The notes under the pieces were generated by a model. The model was not told the origin of the DNA. It saw only the letters and a program-made list of their open reading frames with translations, and did no database searches. Below are positions 22,890-34,660 of a DNA stretch of 64,000 bases, one piece after another. Position 1 is the stretch's first letter, and each line of letters begins with the position of its first letter. Position numbers and translations under genes: made by a program. The DNA is from Lunularia cruciata (taxonomy: Eukaryota; Streptophyta; Marchantiopsida; Lunulariales; Lunulariaceae), in NCBI GenBank assembly GCA_948567375.1, contig OX419756.1:46416552-46480551 (forward strand), written 5' to 3'.

Positions 22890-23552
22890 TGTGGCACTTT
22901 AGAGTCTATGTATGACTTATGTGTGAATTGTGCTTCTATAGTGAATGATGTTGACAGCAATGTATGTTGTGTAGCGATATATATATGCACGATAACTGTC
23001 ACGCCATTTGTAGTTCTGCATCTAGTTGCTCGGACACTGGAGTTTATGTGATAGTAGTTAGAGTTATTCTAGCAGTTTCTCAATGACTACTTTCTGATAG
23101 TCAGATTTGGTGTTTGGGGTATTGACTTCACGGTGGGGCCCACCATCACTTTGCACCGTTTGCACCGTTGAGTGTGCCGTCAGCGGGACCGTTAGGGTTT
23201 CAGTGTTAGCTTGAGTCCAGGGGGTATAGTTTCAAAGGTGAGCTCCAGAGAGCTCACTTCTTCGATGTTGAGCCTTCGAGTTCCTGGCTATGGTGGACAA
23301 AGGCCGGCGAGCGTCACCTGGATTCTCTATGCTTGAGTGGGTGTGGCTTGACTATAATCAGTGCCTAGTTGTTTGCAATTTATAGAGTGACAGATCAAGT
23401 ACTGATCTGAGTTGAGTTGAGTTGAGTTGAGAGTGGTAAGAAATCTGATTTTTGTGGCACTTTAGAGTCTATGTATGACTTATGTGTGAGTTGTGCTTCT
23501 ATAGTGAATGATGTTGACAGCGATGTATGTTGTGTAGCAATGTATATACTCA
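22890..23552 (+). repeat. 3' end of element A: X - L - X arrangement
   Basis: A polypurine tract (CTAGGGAGGCGAT, about 22876-22888) precedes X (TGTGGCACTTTAGAG..., 22890-22996). Then comes L (TGTCACGCC..., 22997-23450), matching the 5' LTR. Then X recurs (23453-23552), after which ORF H resumes. The 5' end has L but no X. Element B has the same order. By polypurine position the LTR would be X-L, while by 5' end it would be L. Confidence 0.8.
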
Positions 23553-24208
23553 TGACAAGGCCATCCAACAATTGGAAGAGGTGCATGATCAGTTTGTAGC
23601 CATGATGAAGGAAGAGCTCAAAGGGAGGGCCTTGAATGCAAAGATATACAAAGGGAATATATATACGAGGAGGAATGCATAGACTAGCTAGCAATTTGAC
23701 ATAAGGAGCATTTGGATAGAGAGCTCATACAAGTCTATGATACTTACTTATTATGCATAAGCAAATACTTAGAGTGTACCAAGGAATGGTTATTCATACT
23801 TAGAGGGGAAGTTAGTAGACCATAGTTAGAGCTCCTTGTCAAAGACACTCCTCTTGAAGGAAGTCCCTTAATAGCCATAGTTCAAGAGTAGGCCAAATAC
23901 CTTTGGCCTTGTGTATAATTTGTAAGAAGAAGGATGTTGGCCTTGCATCTCAATTTCAAGAAGAATGCCTTTTGTCTTGTACAAAGTTTCTTGGAGGAAG
24001 GAATTTGGCCACATATTAAATCCTTTAGCTAAGTACCACTTTAGAGTAGTGTACCTCAAACTAACATAAGGAAAGACCGCACACCTTTCACTAACACATG
24101 TAAGAAGCTTGATTAGTTTGAAGAAGATTTAGATAAGATAAGGTTAGAATCATAAGTATGTGATGTAGGATTAAACAAAAGATTACCAAGAAACCACCTT
24201 ATTGACTT
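23553..24208 (+). pseudogene. ORF H, part after element A, and its degenerate tail
   Basis: Coiled-coil text resumes (DKAIQQLEEVHDQF, then MMKEELKGRALNAK) up to a stop near 23681. This is continuous in style with the Glu/Lys-rich end at 13688 and shows that element A inserted into this frame. Beyond 23.7 kb only short eroded fragments remain before repeat G1. Confidence 0.5.
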
Positions 24209-25011
24209 TGTAATTGTAATACCAATAGCTTGATATATTATCTAAAAGTGAAAATTGACTTGGTAATATCTAAAAGGATGTTTGGTATGATGGGCTAGGT
24301 ATATCAGATAAAGGTGTCATAGAAAGAGCACTTCTACTAATAAAGTAGGAGCCAAAAACAACTTTAAAATGTAATACTAATAGCTAGACATATGATCTAG
24401 AGGTGAAAATTGGATTGGTAACATTTAGGAGGATGTTATAGATAATGGACTAAGTAGATCAGAAAGCTTCAATCAATTGATTGAATCAGCTTCAATCAAA
24501 TTGATTGAAGCTTTTAGATCTCCAAGAGATTACTTCTACTAATAGGGCAGGAGTCAAGAATAGCCTAAAAGCTTCAATCAATTTTGGAGGCCTAAACAAA
24601 TGAATTAGGCCTTGAAAATGTGCAAACACCCCCTCCCAAATTGAGGAAAGGTTGGCCTTCCCTCCCCCTAGGTTTGTCTCATCAAGAGCTTTCCAATGGT
24701 ACATCATTCATGCGATTTGGAGATTCTTATAGGAAGATTCCCTAAAGATTCCCCCTAGTCAAAGATGGTTTGACCTACCAGATAGGATCAGAACCAACAT
24801 GTCACCCATGCATGAAAATAATCTAAGGGTTGAGCTTGCTGAAATTTCACCAATCCATGTATCTGATCCAAGGGTGGACCTTCCTTTAGGGGAATCCCCT
24901 TTGCTATATAATACAATCAAGGTGCTCCTTTGGGGCATTGGAGGATTGAGTGTAAGGCTTGTGTTTCTTCTCATGTGTTCTCTTAAGGTCTCTTATCCTC
25001 AAAAGGTTACA
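24209..25011 (+). mobile_element. Repeat family G, copy 1 (probable solo LTR)
   Basis: Starts TGTAATTGTAATACC and ends GGTTACA. It is flanked by ACTTT on both sides if the outer bases are shared with the target. The first part is duplicated in tandem (text at about 24215 repeats at about 24370). It contains a palindromic run built on TCAATCAATTGATTGA near 24470-24515 and a TATATAATAC promoter-like box near 24905. No coding region. Three further copies lie inside element B. Confidence 0.65.
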
Positions 25012-25501
25012 CTTTGGAGTAAAGAAGGAATTATATATAAATATTTGGCTAAATAATCTACATGTTAACTTTTCCATGCAACTTTATGTATAAATTGAAG
25101 TTTAGTTCTTTATAGTATATTATTCATTTTTCTTGAATGTTGAAGGGAGGCATATGCAAAAGTAGAGGTGAAGAATTTTAGAGTAGGAATGCAAGTGCTC
25201 AAGTACATGATGGTGGATTTGTACTTGATCAAGATATCTAATTCCTAAGGGTTGAGAAGAAGCGAAGTAATGCAAAGAAGAATCAATTTGATTCATAACA
25301 GTACCACTACCATAGAAACAAAAAGCAAGGGCATTAAGCAAACAAGAAGACTCCTTTAGGGTCATGCTTTCTAAGAAGTATAGTACATGCTTTCATAGTC
25401 ATAGTCATTGGAGCAAAGTGAACCATCACCTTCAAGAGTAACTAGGAATTTATTAGCATTGAATGCAATTTTAGTTTTCTTTTATTGTAGTGTGCTCGTC
25501 A
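25012..25501. other. Unassigned AT-rich stretch between G1 and element B
   Basis: No gene or repeat boundary was recognised. Short open pieces with Lys/Val-rich text may be more of the H-type element. The stretch ends where unit L of element B starts. Confidence 0.4.
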
Positions 25502-25920
25502 TGACATTTGTAACATCAAAGCTAGTTTGTTATGTTGCTTGAGTGATCATTTTGGTGGTCATTGTGTGTTATTAGTAGTTTCTCAAGGACTATTTAGTGG
25601 TAGATAGATATGGTATTATGTTGAATAATTGCACCATTGAGTTATTAATCACACCATTAAATGGGCAACCAAATATGCCATTGGAACTAGATTCTTGGCC
25701 ACTCCAAAGGAGGTATACCTCAAAGTGACACTCTTAAGAGCTCACTTCTTCTATGTTATGTCTTCCAGCTCTTAGTTAGACGGGCAAAGGCCGGCAAGTA
25801 TCACCTTGATTCTTTTAGGTAGAGTTGGTGTGGCTTGACAATGTGATCAAGGCTTGTTGGTAGTGTACATAAGGTATTGAGTTTTCATATTTGAGACTTG
25901 ATTTGAGTTGTGATAAATTC
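25502..25920 (+). repeat. 5' LTR (unit L) of element B
   Basis: Starts TGACATTTGTAACATC, aligned by eye with TGTCACGCCATTTGTAG of elements A and C, and carries the same landmarks (GTCACCTTG-like text, AAGGCCGG, GTGTGGCTTGAC). It ends near TGATAAATTC. Confidence 0.7.
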
Positions 25921-28260
25921 CTTAGACTTTAGTAATAATCCTAAGTATGACGTAGATCTAAAATCTACTAAAATGGACAATCCTTCAAAAAACAAACTCA
26001 AAAAGGGCCAAATGGTGTGGGAATGCCCCACATGTTGAGGCATTGTCAATAAAAAAGGATGAACATTCCATAAGTTTATGATTTTATGCTTTACCCAAGA
26101 CTAATGAGAGAGGTCTTTTGGCCCTTACAAGCTAAAGAAGCCTCCTTGGACACTTTAGGGCCTATGGTATTTATGCATTATGGGGAATAGGATTCTCATA
26201 TACTATTGATTACATAGAAGAAATGTAGAGTGAAATTGAGCATTGGTTGTATCTCTAAGCTTGGTGTGATTGATTATATCTTTGATAGTTGTCACTCAAA
26301 TTTGATTTTAGTTGAGTGGATCATGTGTTATTGACTTTGCTATAGATCTCACATTCAAGTTTGTAGTTGAGTAGAAGTCTTGCTCAAATTTCTCCAAATT
26401 AAGATTGATTTGAGGAAGAGAGGTGTCCAATTTCATTGATTGGAGAGGCCAATTTGAGAATGAGGGATAAAATTTGTGATTGAGGCTTGTAAATTTGAGT
26501 TGTGACCAAAATTTGGGTTGGATTGTAGAACCTATCCTCCTCAATTAGGGATTTGAAGTCTTGAACTATAAATTTAGGAAAATTAGCTAGATTTGGTAGA
26601 AAACAAATTTGAATTGGCTAGATTGGATGCACATCTTCATGTATTCTTGATTTATGGTCTAATTTGGTGGAAATCAACTAGATTGAAAGGTCTACCAGAT
26701 TTGGCAAAGGTCAACTAGACTTGGAGAGTGTTTGAATCCAAATCCCTAACTACCAAAATTGGGAAATTTGGCCAAATTTGGTAGAAAGGAAGTTTGAATT
26801 GGCCAGATTTGAGCACACCCACCTTCATGTATTCTTGTGTCAAATTCAGAGGTAGTAGAGGTTAGCTAAATTAAGAGGTATTATATTTGGTTGAATTTAT
26901 TATATTTGGTAAAATTCAACCAAATTTAGAAAGAGTTTGAAGTAGAAAGAAGAAAGACTTCTTTTGGCTAAATTTTGGCATATAGAAGCTTTGAGGCATA
27001 TGCCTATAGGCTAGAGAGGTCACAAAGGTTTAGAAGAGTTGGCTTGCTACCGTGAGGCTAGCTAATTTAGAGGATTTAGCCTCTTAGTAGTGTATATAGT
27101 AAGGTTTGAATCTTGGACCTTTGGTTCTTAGACTAGTGCCTTAGCCAATTGGTCCATCCTCACTTGTTGTTTAAGAGATTGGTAGATTCATATCTATACT
27201 TATGTAAGGTCGGCTAAGAAAGGATAGTTGATCCCATCCTTGGTGATCTTGGTAGTATAAGAGTAATAAAACATTCTTATTATATCAAATATCAAATATC
27301 AAATGGTGTAGAGTAGTTTGATAGGATTTGTGAGATGTAGGATTACCATTTGGACCTCTTGTGATTGGACACCCCTTCCATTTTAGACTTCTTGTTTTTG
27401 CATCATATTTATGTGAGATGCTTTGATATTTTGAGCTGATCTAGTGTGCTCTTGGTAGTGAGCCTAGAGTGGTGATCAATCAAACTATATATATTTCTTC
27501 TTGATGAGGTAAATGATGAACTATAGACCATGAGATGTGGTGATGAAAGGTTACATGTCGTCTTTTCTCTTAGTATAATTGACATGGTTAGAGAAATTAG
27601 GTTGCATTAGTGGGTGATTTATGGTTGTTTGTGGGACTTGGTAGTTAAGGTCTTAGTTTGGGGTCCATTATCACATGTAACAATCTTAACACAAAACATA
27701 CCATTGAAATCTCCAATACTCCAATGCTTCAAAAGAACACTTTAACTTTAGTAGTCAAGAGCTACACCCTAAGATTAAGTACATGGGTTGGTGACATGTA
27801 AGTCCTAGTTCCATTTGGTTGGTCAAACAAGTTTGACCAAAGGGAATTTTTTGAGAATCATTTTGTAGAAAGCTTAAAATAGAATAAAAGTAGTACCATT
27901 GGAAAGATTTCAATGGACAAACCAAATAGGAGTAAAATCAAAGCCTTGTCTCCAAAAGGAGAAGTAAAATTTTATTTTTCAAGTGCTAATTCTTTGTTTA
28001 GGCCTTCAAAATTGGCTTTGAAGGTTTTATTATGTTTTTGGCCTTTGCTCTATTAGTGGAAGTCCTCTCTTGGTGACCTGTGTATCCACTCAACTTAGAC
28101 CATCATGTATAATATCTAAAAATATAATGCCAAGCCAATTTTCATCTTTAGCTAATTTTTCTAGCTAATGTATCACATCACCATATAGTTCTTTACGATT
28201 TGAGATTTAGGGTTTAAGGTTTACACTTGATATCAACTAGTATTTGAGGTCTTAGTGAGG
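25921..28260 (+). other. Leader of element B, with inserted repeat G3 and tRNA-like block
   Basis: Matches the leader of A in order, for example AGTGATGAACTATAG-like text near 27510. An antisense tRNA-like block lies at 27103-27156 (B box GATTCAAACC on the minus strand). No ORF is supported. Confidence 0.6.
27676..28177 (-). mobile_element. Repeat family G, copy 3
   Basis: Inverted relative to copies 1 and 4. On the plus strand it starts TGTAACAATC and ends GTATCACA, flanked by TCACA and TCACC. Shares TTTAGGCCTTCAAAATTGGC and the GGTTGGTCAAAC block with the other copies. Confidence 0.6.
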
Positions 28261-31030
28261 GACTAGATTGATTCTGATTTGGAATTTGACATAGAAATTG
28301 ATCTAGTTGAGAGTGCACACTGGATGTCTATATCATTATTGTGAGACATGGAAAAATTTAAGGAGCCTCCAAAGGCCTCAAGTGCTATATTAGTACAATG
28401 GGTACCATTGAGTTAGATGATTTCATCCAAAAGTTTGATAGTTGGTATGGTTTGTAGTATATGTGGAACCTAACTTTGTTCATACACTTCATGGCATGAA
28501 AGGAGCCATTGTAGCACTTGGAAGGTTTAGCTATAGATGACTATCATGTGTTTAGTAGACTACCCTTTGAGGAGATTGAGCTATGGAGATAATATTTTTC
28601 TCCACTTTAGATTCAATTTCTAGAGGCTAACTAATAGTACCCACAAGTTCTAGATCTAGTAGTATTGGTGTATCAAATGGATATAAACTAGTTAGATATG
28701 GTGCTACTATGAGTGGAGACACTATTGCAAGCGGTAATGTAGTATCAAGGTTTATCTTCATGGTGTAGTTCTTCTAATGTTTTAGGTAGAAATACTTGTA
28801 AGAGTTCTAAAATAAAGCAAGAGAGAGCATATGCAAGGCATACACTTGCATGAGATGGCTAATCAATTTCACTCAAGTAGTAATGGAGACATAGGCCATC
28901 CAATTTTGATATGAGATAGTGGGTAAGGAGCTGCAATGTAGAATATATGATGTTATGATGTTATAAGTTACCCTACCAACTTTGGTGGTAGTCTTTAGTT
29001 TAGCATAACACGTTGAGCTCAATATGGTAGAGGAGATAATGGTGACATTTGGATTTAGTAGGAAGACCTCATCCATAGTTGTTACTATTTTTTATTATAA
29101 TTGAGTGCAAGACAATATGTGGGCTTTTGAGACAGAGTGGAAATCCTTGATCTTATAGAGCAAGTGGAAGGTCTAGTGCACTTAGACCCTTGCACTCATT
29201 TTTTTGTCAACAACAACCAATGAGTGTTGGTGTTTCTTGTTGGATTTACGGTGAACCTCACCACAAGAAAGAGTGGACCTAGGGTAGTGGACATAATACC
29301 TTGGGAGCACCTCAACCAACCTAGAGACAATGTGACCATTGTACAAATTTGGTCACATTAGTGAGAGATACTTTGATTTACACTTGGAGTTACAAAGTGG
29401 TAGTGCTACTATGGGAATGTAATCTGCTAAGGATAGGAAACATGAAGAGAAATACAGAAGAAGAAACACACAATTTCACACTCAACCTCTGATGCCTCCA
29501 CATATATATGCACCTTGATATGTATTATATATTATTATAGGGGACTCCTCCAAAAGAAGCTTTACCTTTGGATTCGATAAATGAATTGGTGACCTATAAG
29601 TGAGCTTTGCACTAAGATTGGCTGCATGTATGGGTGACATGTCAATTTTGATCCTATATGGTTGGTCAATCCATCTTTGACTAGAGGTAATCTTTAAGGA
29701 ATCTTCTTGTAGGAATCTCCAAATTGTGTTGATGAGGTACCATTTGAAAGCTCTTGGATGAGACAAACCTTGGGGAGAGGGAGGCCAGCCTCTTTTCTAT
29801 TGGATGGGGGGAATCTGCACATTTTGTAGGCCTAATTCATCTATTTAGGCCTTTGAAATTGGCTCTAAAGTTTCTATGCTATTTTTGGCACTACCCTATT
29901 AGTAGAAGTCCTCTTTTGGTGACACCTATATCTGAACTACCTAGCCTATCATGCATAACATCCTTCCAGATGTTACCAAGACAATTTCCACCTCTAGATA
30001 ATATATCTAGCTTTTGGTTTCACAAATTCAAGCTATTTTTGCCTCTTGCCCTATTAGTAGAAGTACTCTTTTGGTTACACTTCTATCTAATCTACCTTGC
30101 TTATCATACATAATATCCTTCTAGATGTTACCAAGCCAATTTTCAACTCTAGATGATATGTCTAGCTATTGTGATTACATGCAAAAGGTAGAAGAGCCAC
30201 AGATCATGGAAGGCAAGGTGGTAGAAGTGGAGGTAGAGGATGCTCACCTAGTATGGGTAGTATACTTGCCCTTACATTTAATATAGCTATGAATGCTTGG
30301 ATTGAGCATTTGGAGCAACAAGTGGCTAACATAGCTATAGATTAGAGGATATTAGATTCAAGTGTTGAGGCTTCCACCTATTATGTTGGTGATAAAGATT
30401 TCCTTGACTTCATATGTGGATCAACAAAGTATATGCATTTAAAACAATAACTAGGAGTGTAATCCATGCTCTTGAGCCTAGAGGAGCATCAATGGAGTTG
30501 GACACACAAAGAGAAAAACCTTGTAGACAAGTAGATTTCCTTAGTCTTCCATACTTTTTGAGACACTATAGATGACATCCATGGTTTTTAGATGTCTTGG
30601 GCCGATTATGGTAGGTGGTGATGGAGTGCAAGATGGACTAGATATTAGGCAACCACCTATTTCTACCAAGAATTTTTTTAGCATAATATTGGGAATAGCT
30701 CATTCTATTATCCACTCTCTTTAATTCTCAACTAGTAAGATGTGTACATTGGAAGTTGATCTAGCTCTACTGTTCCTATTTCCTACCACCCTTTGTAAGA
30801 ATATAGATAGTGTGGTTCTTCCTTCTAGAGTAGAGGTGGTTGATGGTGCAACTAGCTTGCTTAAGGAGCATGGGATTTGCTCTACTATTGTTGGCTTGTA
30901 GTAACTACAAATTGCTAGATTGCAGGAGTTACCTACTAGACTTGCATTTGAACAAGTAAGGTTTATACCGTGAGTTATCTTCTTGGACAACTAGAGTGGG
31001 ATTTCTATTTTGGTTGGAAATTCAAGGAAG
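28261..31030 (+). pseudogene. Element B gag remnant, split by repeat G2
   Basis: Text parallel to A gag is seen on both sides of G2: TACCATTGAGTTAGATG near 28408, GTGGTGAACCTCACC-like text near 29250, and GGAGCATCAATGGAGTTGG near 30484. Stops are dense in every frame. The zinc-knuckle cysteines are only partly left. Confidence 0.7.
29418..30179 (-). mobile_element. Repeat family G, copy 2 (762 bp)
   Basis: On the plus strand it starts TGTAATCTGC and ends GTGATTACA, so the ends are inverted (TGTAATC and GATTACA). Left flank TGGGAA and right flank TGCAAA are a probable eroded target duplication, since A reads ATGGCAAG at the same point. The last 180 bp or so carry a tandem duplication, as in copy 1. 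No protein is encoded. Confidence 0.75.
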
Positions 31031-31317
31031 ATCTATGCACCACAAAGGGTATTGTTAGACTTTGGTGTGTAGCCTCTTATATTAGAAGAGGCTATAGTTC
31101 TTGGTCTTGGGCTACAAAAGACTGATGTTGAAAAGTATCCATTTTAGATTTAAACATTTTGAGGAGGTGTTTCCACATGGAACATCATATGTGGGGAGTT
31201 CATTGTCCAACTTTAGGCTAGTCATCCAATTGATAGTTTGTGATGAAACCCCATGCCATTGTGATAATAGTAGAGTTGTATAATGTGTTAGTTGGTGGAC
31301 CATTGTTATACCCCATG
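31031..31317 (+). pseudogene. Element B protease remnant, 5' part
   Basis: Contains LLDFGV at about 31052-31069 where element C has LLDSGA, so the catalytic motif is altered. It stops at ATACCCCATG, where a TIR element has inserted. The text resumes at 32747 and runs to about 33110. Confidence 0.65.
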
Positions 31318-31440
31318 TGCAAGCCTTCTTAATAGTAAGTTTTCCTACGTATAACACAAATTTCTTATTTGAGGATAAATTAAATTAAATTTGTGGTATT
31401 TTCAAGTTAGATGTGATTTATTTTTCTTTTCTTTCTACTG

Positions 31441-31655
31441 ATTTCATTGTAGAAATTGGACACTAAGCTTTCAAGATTTGTTTCTTAATACTTTATAACA
31501 CCTTCTTCTTCTATTTTTAAATCTTATACAACATCATTGTTATCATCTCTATATAATATATGCTCTATAAGATATAAAAATAGAAGGAGAAGATGCTACA
31601 AAGTATTAAGAAACCAAAAAATCTTGAAAGCTTACTTTGCAATTTCTATAATGAG
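31441..31655. repeat. Long inverted repeat (hairpin), arms about 90 bp
   Basis: The left arm (about 31441-31530) and right arm (about 31563-31655) are complementary over nearly all their length. Key shared blocks are AAGCTTTCAAGAT, TTTCTTAATACTTT and TTCTATTTTTA. The loop is about 32 nt. Transcripts would fold into a long hairpin, so a MITE or small-RNA precursor is possible. Confidence 0.8.
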
Positions 31656-32149
31656 TAAGTGAGCCATAGACTTTGTAGCATTATCATTATAGGTAAGAGC
31701 ATATGGTTTGTCTTGTACTCACCAAGTAAATTCACCCCATAATACTTGATTTACTTGATGGATAAAAGTTGATTGACTAGAAAGGAAGAGATATGCCTTA
31801 AAATTTCACTTTCTTCTAAAAAATTATGTTTCTCTAAAAAATTAACTAATTCAAGCAATTTAATGAATTTTCACAACATGAATCATGAATCCTCATTGTA
31901 CTAACTTTCTCATGGGATATAGAAAGGCAATTGCATAGTTTAGAATGTTTGGATATAAAAACATTTGTGCAATTTAGAATGTTCTAGTAGTTGCACATTG
32001 TTTCATGTTCTCAAATATTTACAAGAAACACATTTGGAAAACCTCCAAATAAAATGATCCCACCAGTGAAGAGACAATAAAGGATCAACTTCTCATTTAC
32101 CCCTCAAATCATGTAATACATGAGGAAAGGAAGTTGAACTACAAGCACT

Positions 32150-32640
32150 CAAAAATGTAAACTATGAGGTAGCGGATTGAACAATAAGCACAAAGCAAGT
32201 AGCAAACTACAAGAGAACTAAGAATGCAATTTAGGGGACAAGAACTAAAAATGTAATTTTCAAGGGCAATGGGCTGAATGATAATCACATAGATCATAGA
32301 AAATTGCAAGAGAACTAAGAATGCAATTTACAAGGGCAATGGGCTAAATGACAAGCACAAGAACACATCAAAATGCAAGAGAACTAAAAAAGTAATTTAT
32401 TGATTGTAGTGGGCTGAATGACAAGCACTAAGAATAGAGAAAATTTCAAGAGAACTAAGAATATAGTTTTTAAGGGTAGTGGGCTAAGCAAAAAGCACAA
32501 ATAATGCAACAAACTACAAGATACAATTTTGGGTAGTGGGTTGACTGAAAAAACTGCAAGAGAACTAACGAATATAACTTACAAGGTAGTAGGCTGACTT
32601 AAAGAACTACAACTAACTTAAGAAAACTTAACACAATTGA
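32150..32640. repeat. Degenerate tandem array, period about 70-80 bp
   Basis: About six variable units each carry GCAAGAGAACTAAGAAT, GGGCAATGGGCT(G/A)AATG and AAGCACAA-like text. No open frame is conserved across units. Confidence 0.75.
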
Positions 32641-32746
32641 CGTGAAAAACTACAATTAACCTATTGGTTATTTGTGGGGTGTGAAGAAGGTCCATTTGTG
32701 GTATTTTCAGGTCTTGTAAATCAAACCCAAAAAAAGGAGGCTTGCA

Positions 32747-33110
32747 CATTGGTTTTGATATTCATTATTTGGGGGAGATATCTTCCTATTGGCAAGGTAA
32801 GAAATCAAGTAAGGGACATGTATATTGCCTATTGGTGTGTTGTAGAATTGGCATTCTTGGCTTGCTATAATCAAGGAGCATGCATCACTTTCAGTTTTCA
32901 ATGGTTTTGTTACTTGGCTTTGTGAGTTATTGGAATGGAATGGCAATGAAAAGGATACTCTGGTACCAAAAGAGATCACTCAAATGAGGAAAAAAAGTGG
33001 AGTTTTTCTCATCCACCTTGGATGTATCATTGTGGAGTTATAGCATCATATGAATAGGTTGCTACAATAGTGTTGGAGTGGAGCCTTTGTACCACCAATG
33101 GACTAGTTTG
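32747..33110 (+). pseudogene. Element B protease-to-methyltransferase linker, 3' part
   Basis: Resumes with GGTTTTGATATTCATTATT, parallel to the FNIDYW region of A. It includes GTGAGTTATTGGAATGGAATG where A reads GTGACTTGTTGGAGGGGAA. Eroded, with many stops. Confidence 0.6.
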
Positions 33111-34660
33111 ATGATGATCCTTTAGAGTTTGTAACCTTGTCAACTTTGGAGACAATACTTATTGCTTGGAAATATCTAATGGAGTGATATACCTATTGGA
33201 TTGTTTGGTGAGATCAACATTACACTACTTGTAGTATTGCAAACAAACATATGGGTTAAGAGGTACTTGTATGTGGAGAGGGATGAGATTGATAAACAAT
33301 TATCTTTACACAATGTTACACATTTGAGATATTGGTATCTTGAGTTATTACCAATGTCAACAATTAGGGATTACCTAAAGACCTAATATCAAACATTTTG
33401 TTGTTGGGTGCACAAGATCTAGAAAGCCATGATATTATTCATTTGGTGAGTTTTGTATGGCCATGTCAAGGATATACACATGTTTGCAAGATCTTCATTC
33501 TAGTGTGCTTTGGGAGATATTATGTTTAATAAAACATCTCTAGGTTTATTAGGTAGTTTACATAGCATAAATTTTAGAGAATGTCATTTTGATGGCAAAG
33601 AAAATATCAAGTCTAGTCTTGGATTTGCCTTGTAGTGTTGCTAGATGTGGCTAAAGTTAGATCTTGAGCCCATTCTCTTTATCTTTGGTGGAAAAACTTT
33701 TACTTAAAGAGGTTCTACAATGTGCTTTTGATGGGATTCAACAACTATCTTACCTCACTATTGATGATATTTTTTATGTTGGGTGTCACTCTCACATGGT
33801 GAGAGCAATTGATATACCATCCTTGGTAGTGGTGAACTCTGTAGTGCAGCCTAGAGCCGCTTTTCCCACACTCATGATTTTACTATCCTCTTATGCTTAT
33901 TGGAATAACCATAGGAATAAGGTCTTGGACTTGTTTTGGACTCATAATTATAGCAATTGATAGAGCCCAATGTCAATAAGAGAGAGTGGGAAATGGATTT
34001 CCATATCAATAGTACCTCCATGTAGGAAGTATTAGTGTTTGTAATACCATTAGTTAGATAAATTATCTAGATGTGGAAATTGGCTTGGTAATATCTTTAG
34101 AATTATTATATACAATGGTGTAAGTAGATCAGACAGAAGTGTCCCCAATAGAATACTTCCACTAATAGTGTAGAGGCCAAAAATACCCTAAAAATTTTGG
34201 AGCCAATTTTGGTGGTCTAAACAAATGAATTAAGCCTTGAAAATAGAAATCTTCCTTCCTCTCTAAGAAAAGGGGCATTTTCTCATCTTTCTCTTGTTTG
34301 TCTCACCAAGATCTTTCTAATAATACCTCACACATGTTATTATGAGCTTCCTACAAGAAGATTCCCCAAAGATTTTGTTTGGTCAAACTTGTTTGACCAA
34401 CCAAATAAGACAAGGATTGACATGTCACCAATCCATGTAGCTAATCTTAGAGTATAGCTCATTGACATGTCACCATTCCATGCATTTGGTTATGGGTTTA
34501 GCTACAAGAGTCTCCAACTTTAAAGAAAATTACCTCTACTTTGGCTACCAACTCCACATGAAGTATTTGACCTAGATTGTGAGCCTTGGATTGGCTGAGT
34601 AACATATGATACACTTGACAAACATCACTACTTGGATACTTGTGAGTTTTGTTTGAGTAC
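33111..34660 (+). pseudogene. Element B C5 DNA methyltransferase remnant, with repeat G4 inserted
   Basis: Motif I survives as CTATTGGATTGTTTGGTG (LLDCLV frame) near 33196. Motif IV still codes WPCQG, with the Cys codon at 33464-33466. The motif VI region reads AGAGAATGTCATTTTG (ENVIL). The C-terminal part (TATTTGACCTAGATTGTGAG near 34566) parallels motif X text of A. Stops are frequent. It shows that the methyltransferase entered this element family before B and A/C split. Confidence 0.75.
34040..34533 (+). mobile_element. Repeat family G, copy 4
   Basis: Starts TGTAATACCATTAG inside the methyltransferase remnant and ends about AAATTACC. Shares the TTGGTCAAAC and GACATGTCACC blocks with the other G copies, same orientation as copy 1. 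Confidence 0.6.

Larger units (their letters stand above)
13689..23552 (+). mobile_element. Ty3/gypsy element A encoding a DNA methyltransferase and PHD finger (degenerate)
   Basis: Order on the plus strand: LTR-like L (13689-14140), leader, gag with zinc knuckles, protease, C5 DNA methyltransferase, reverse transcriptase, RNase H, integrase, PHD-like finger, then X-L-X (22890-23552). RT before integrase marks Ty3/gypsy. Both edges cut the same coiled-coil ORF H, which pins the insertion. Many stops (for example at 16458, 17136, 18688 and 18207) and small indels make it non-functional. It is a close relative of element C and an older relative, B, lies downstream. I could not identify a clean target duplication. 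Confidence 0.9.
31318..32746. mobile_element. Non-autonomous DNA transposon with 13-bp TIRs
   Basis: A 1429-bp insertion has ends TGCAAGCCTTCTT and, inverted, TGCAAGCCTCCTT. It is flanked by CATG and CATT, while element A at the same place reads uninterrupted CTATGGG, so the boundaries are set by comparison. No transposase ORF is present. It contains a long inverted repeat (31441-31655) and a tandem array (32150-32640). The 3-4 bp duplication does not settle the superfamily. Confidence 0.7.

Noticed and set aside
32150-32640. CRISPR-like array
   Set aside because: Units are diverged, spacers are not distinct, and the context is a plant transposon.
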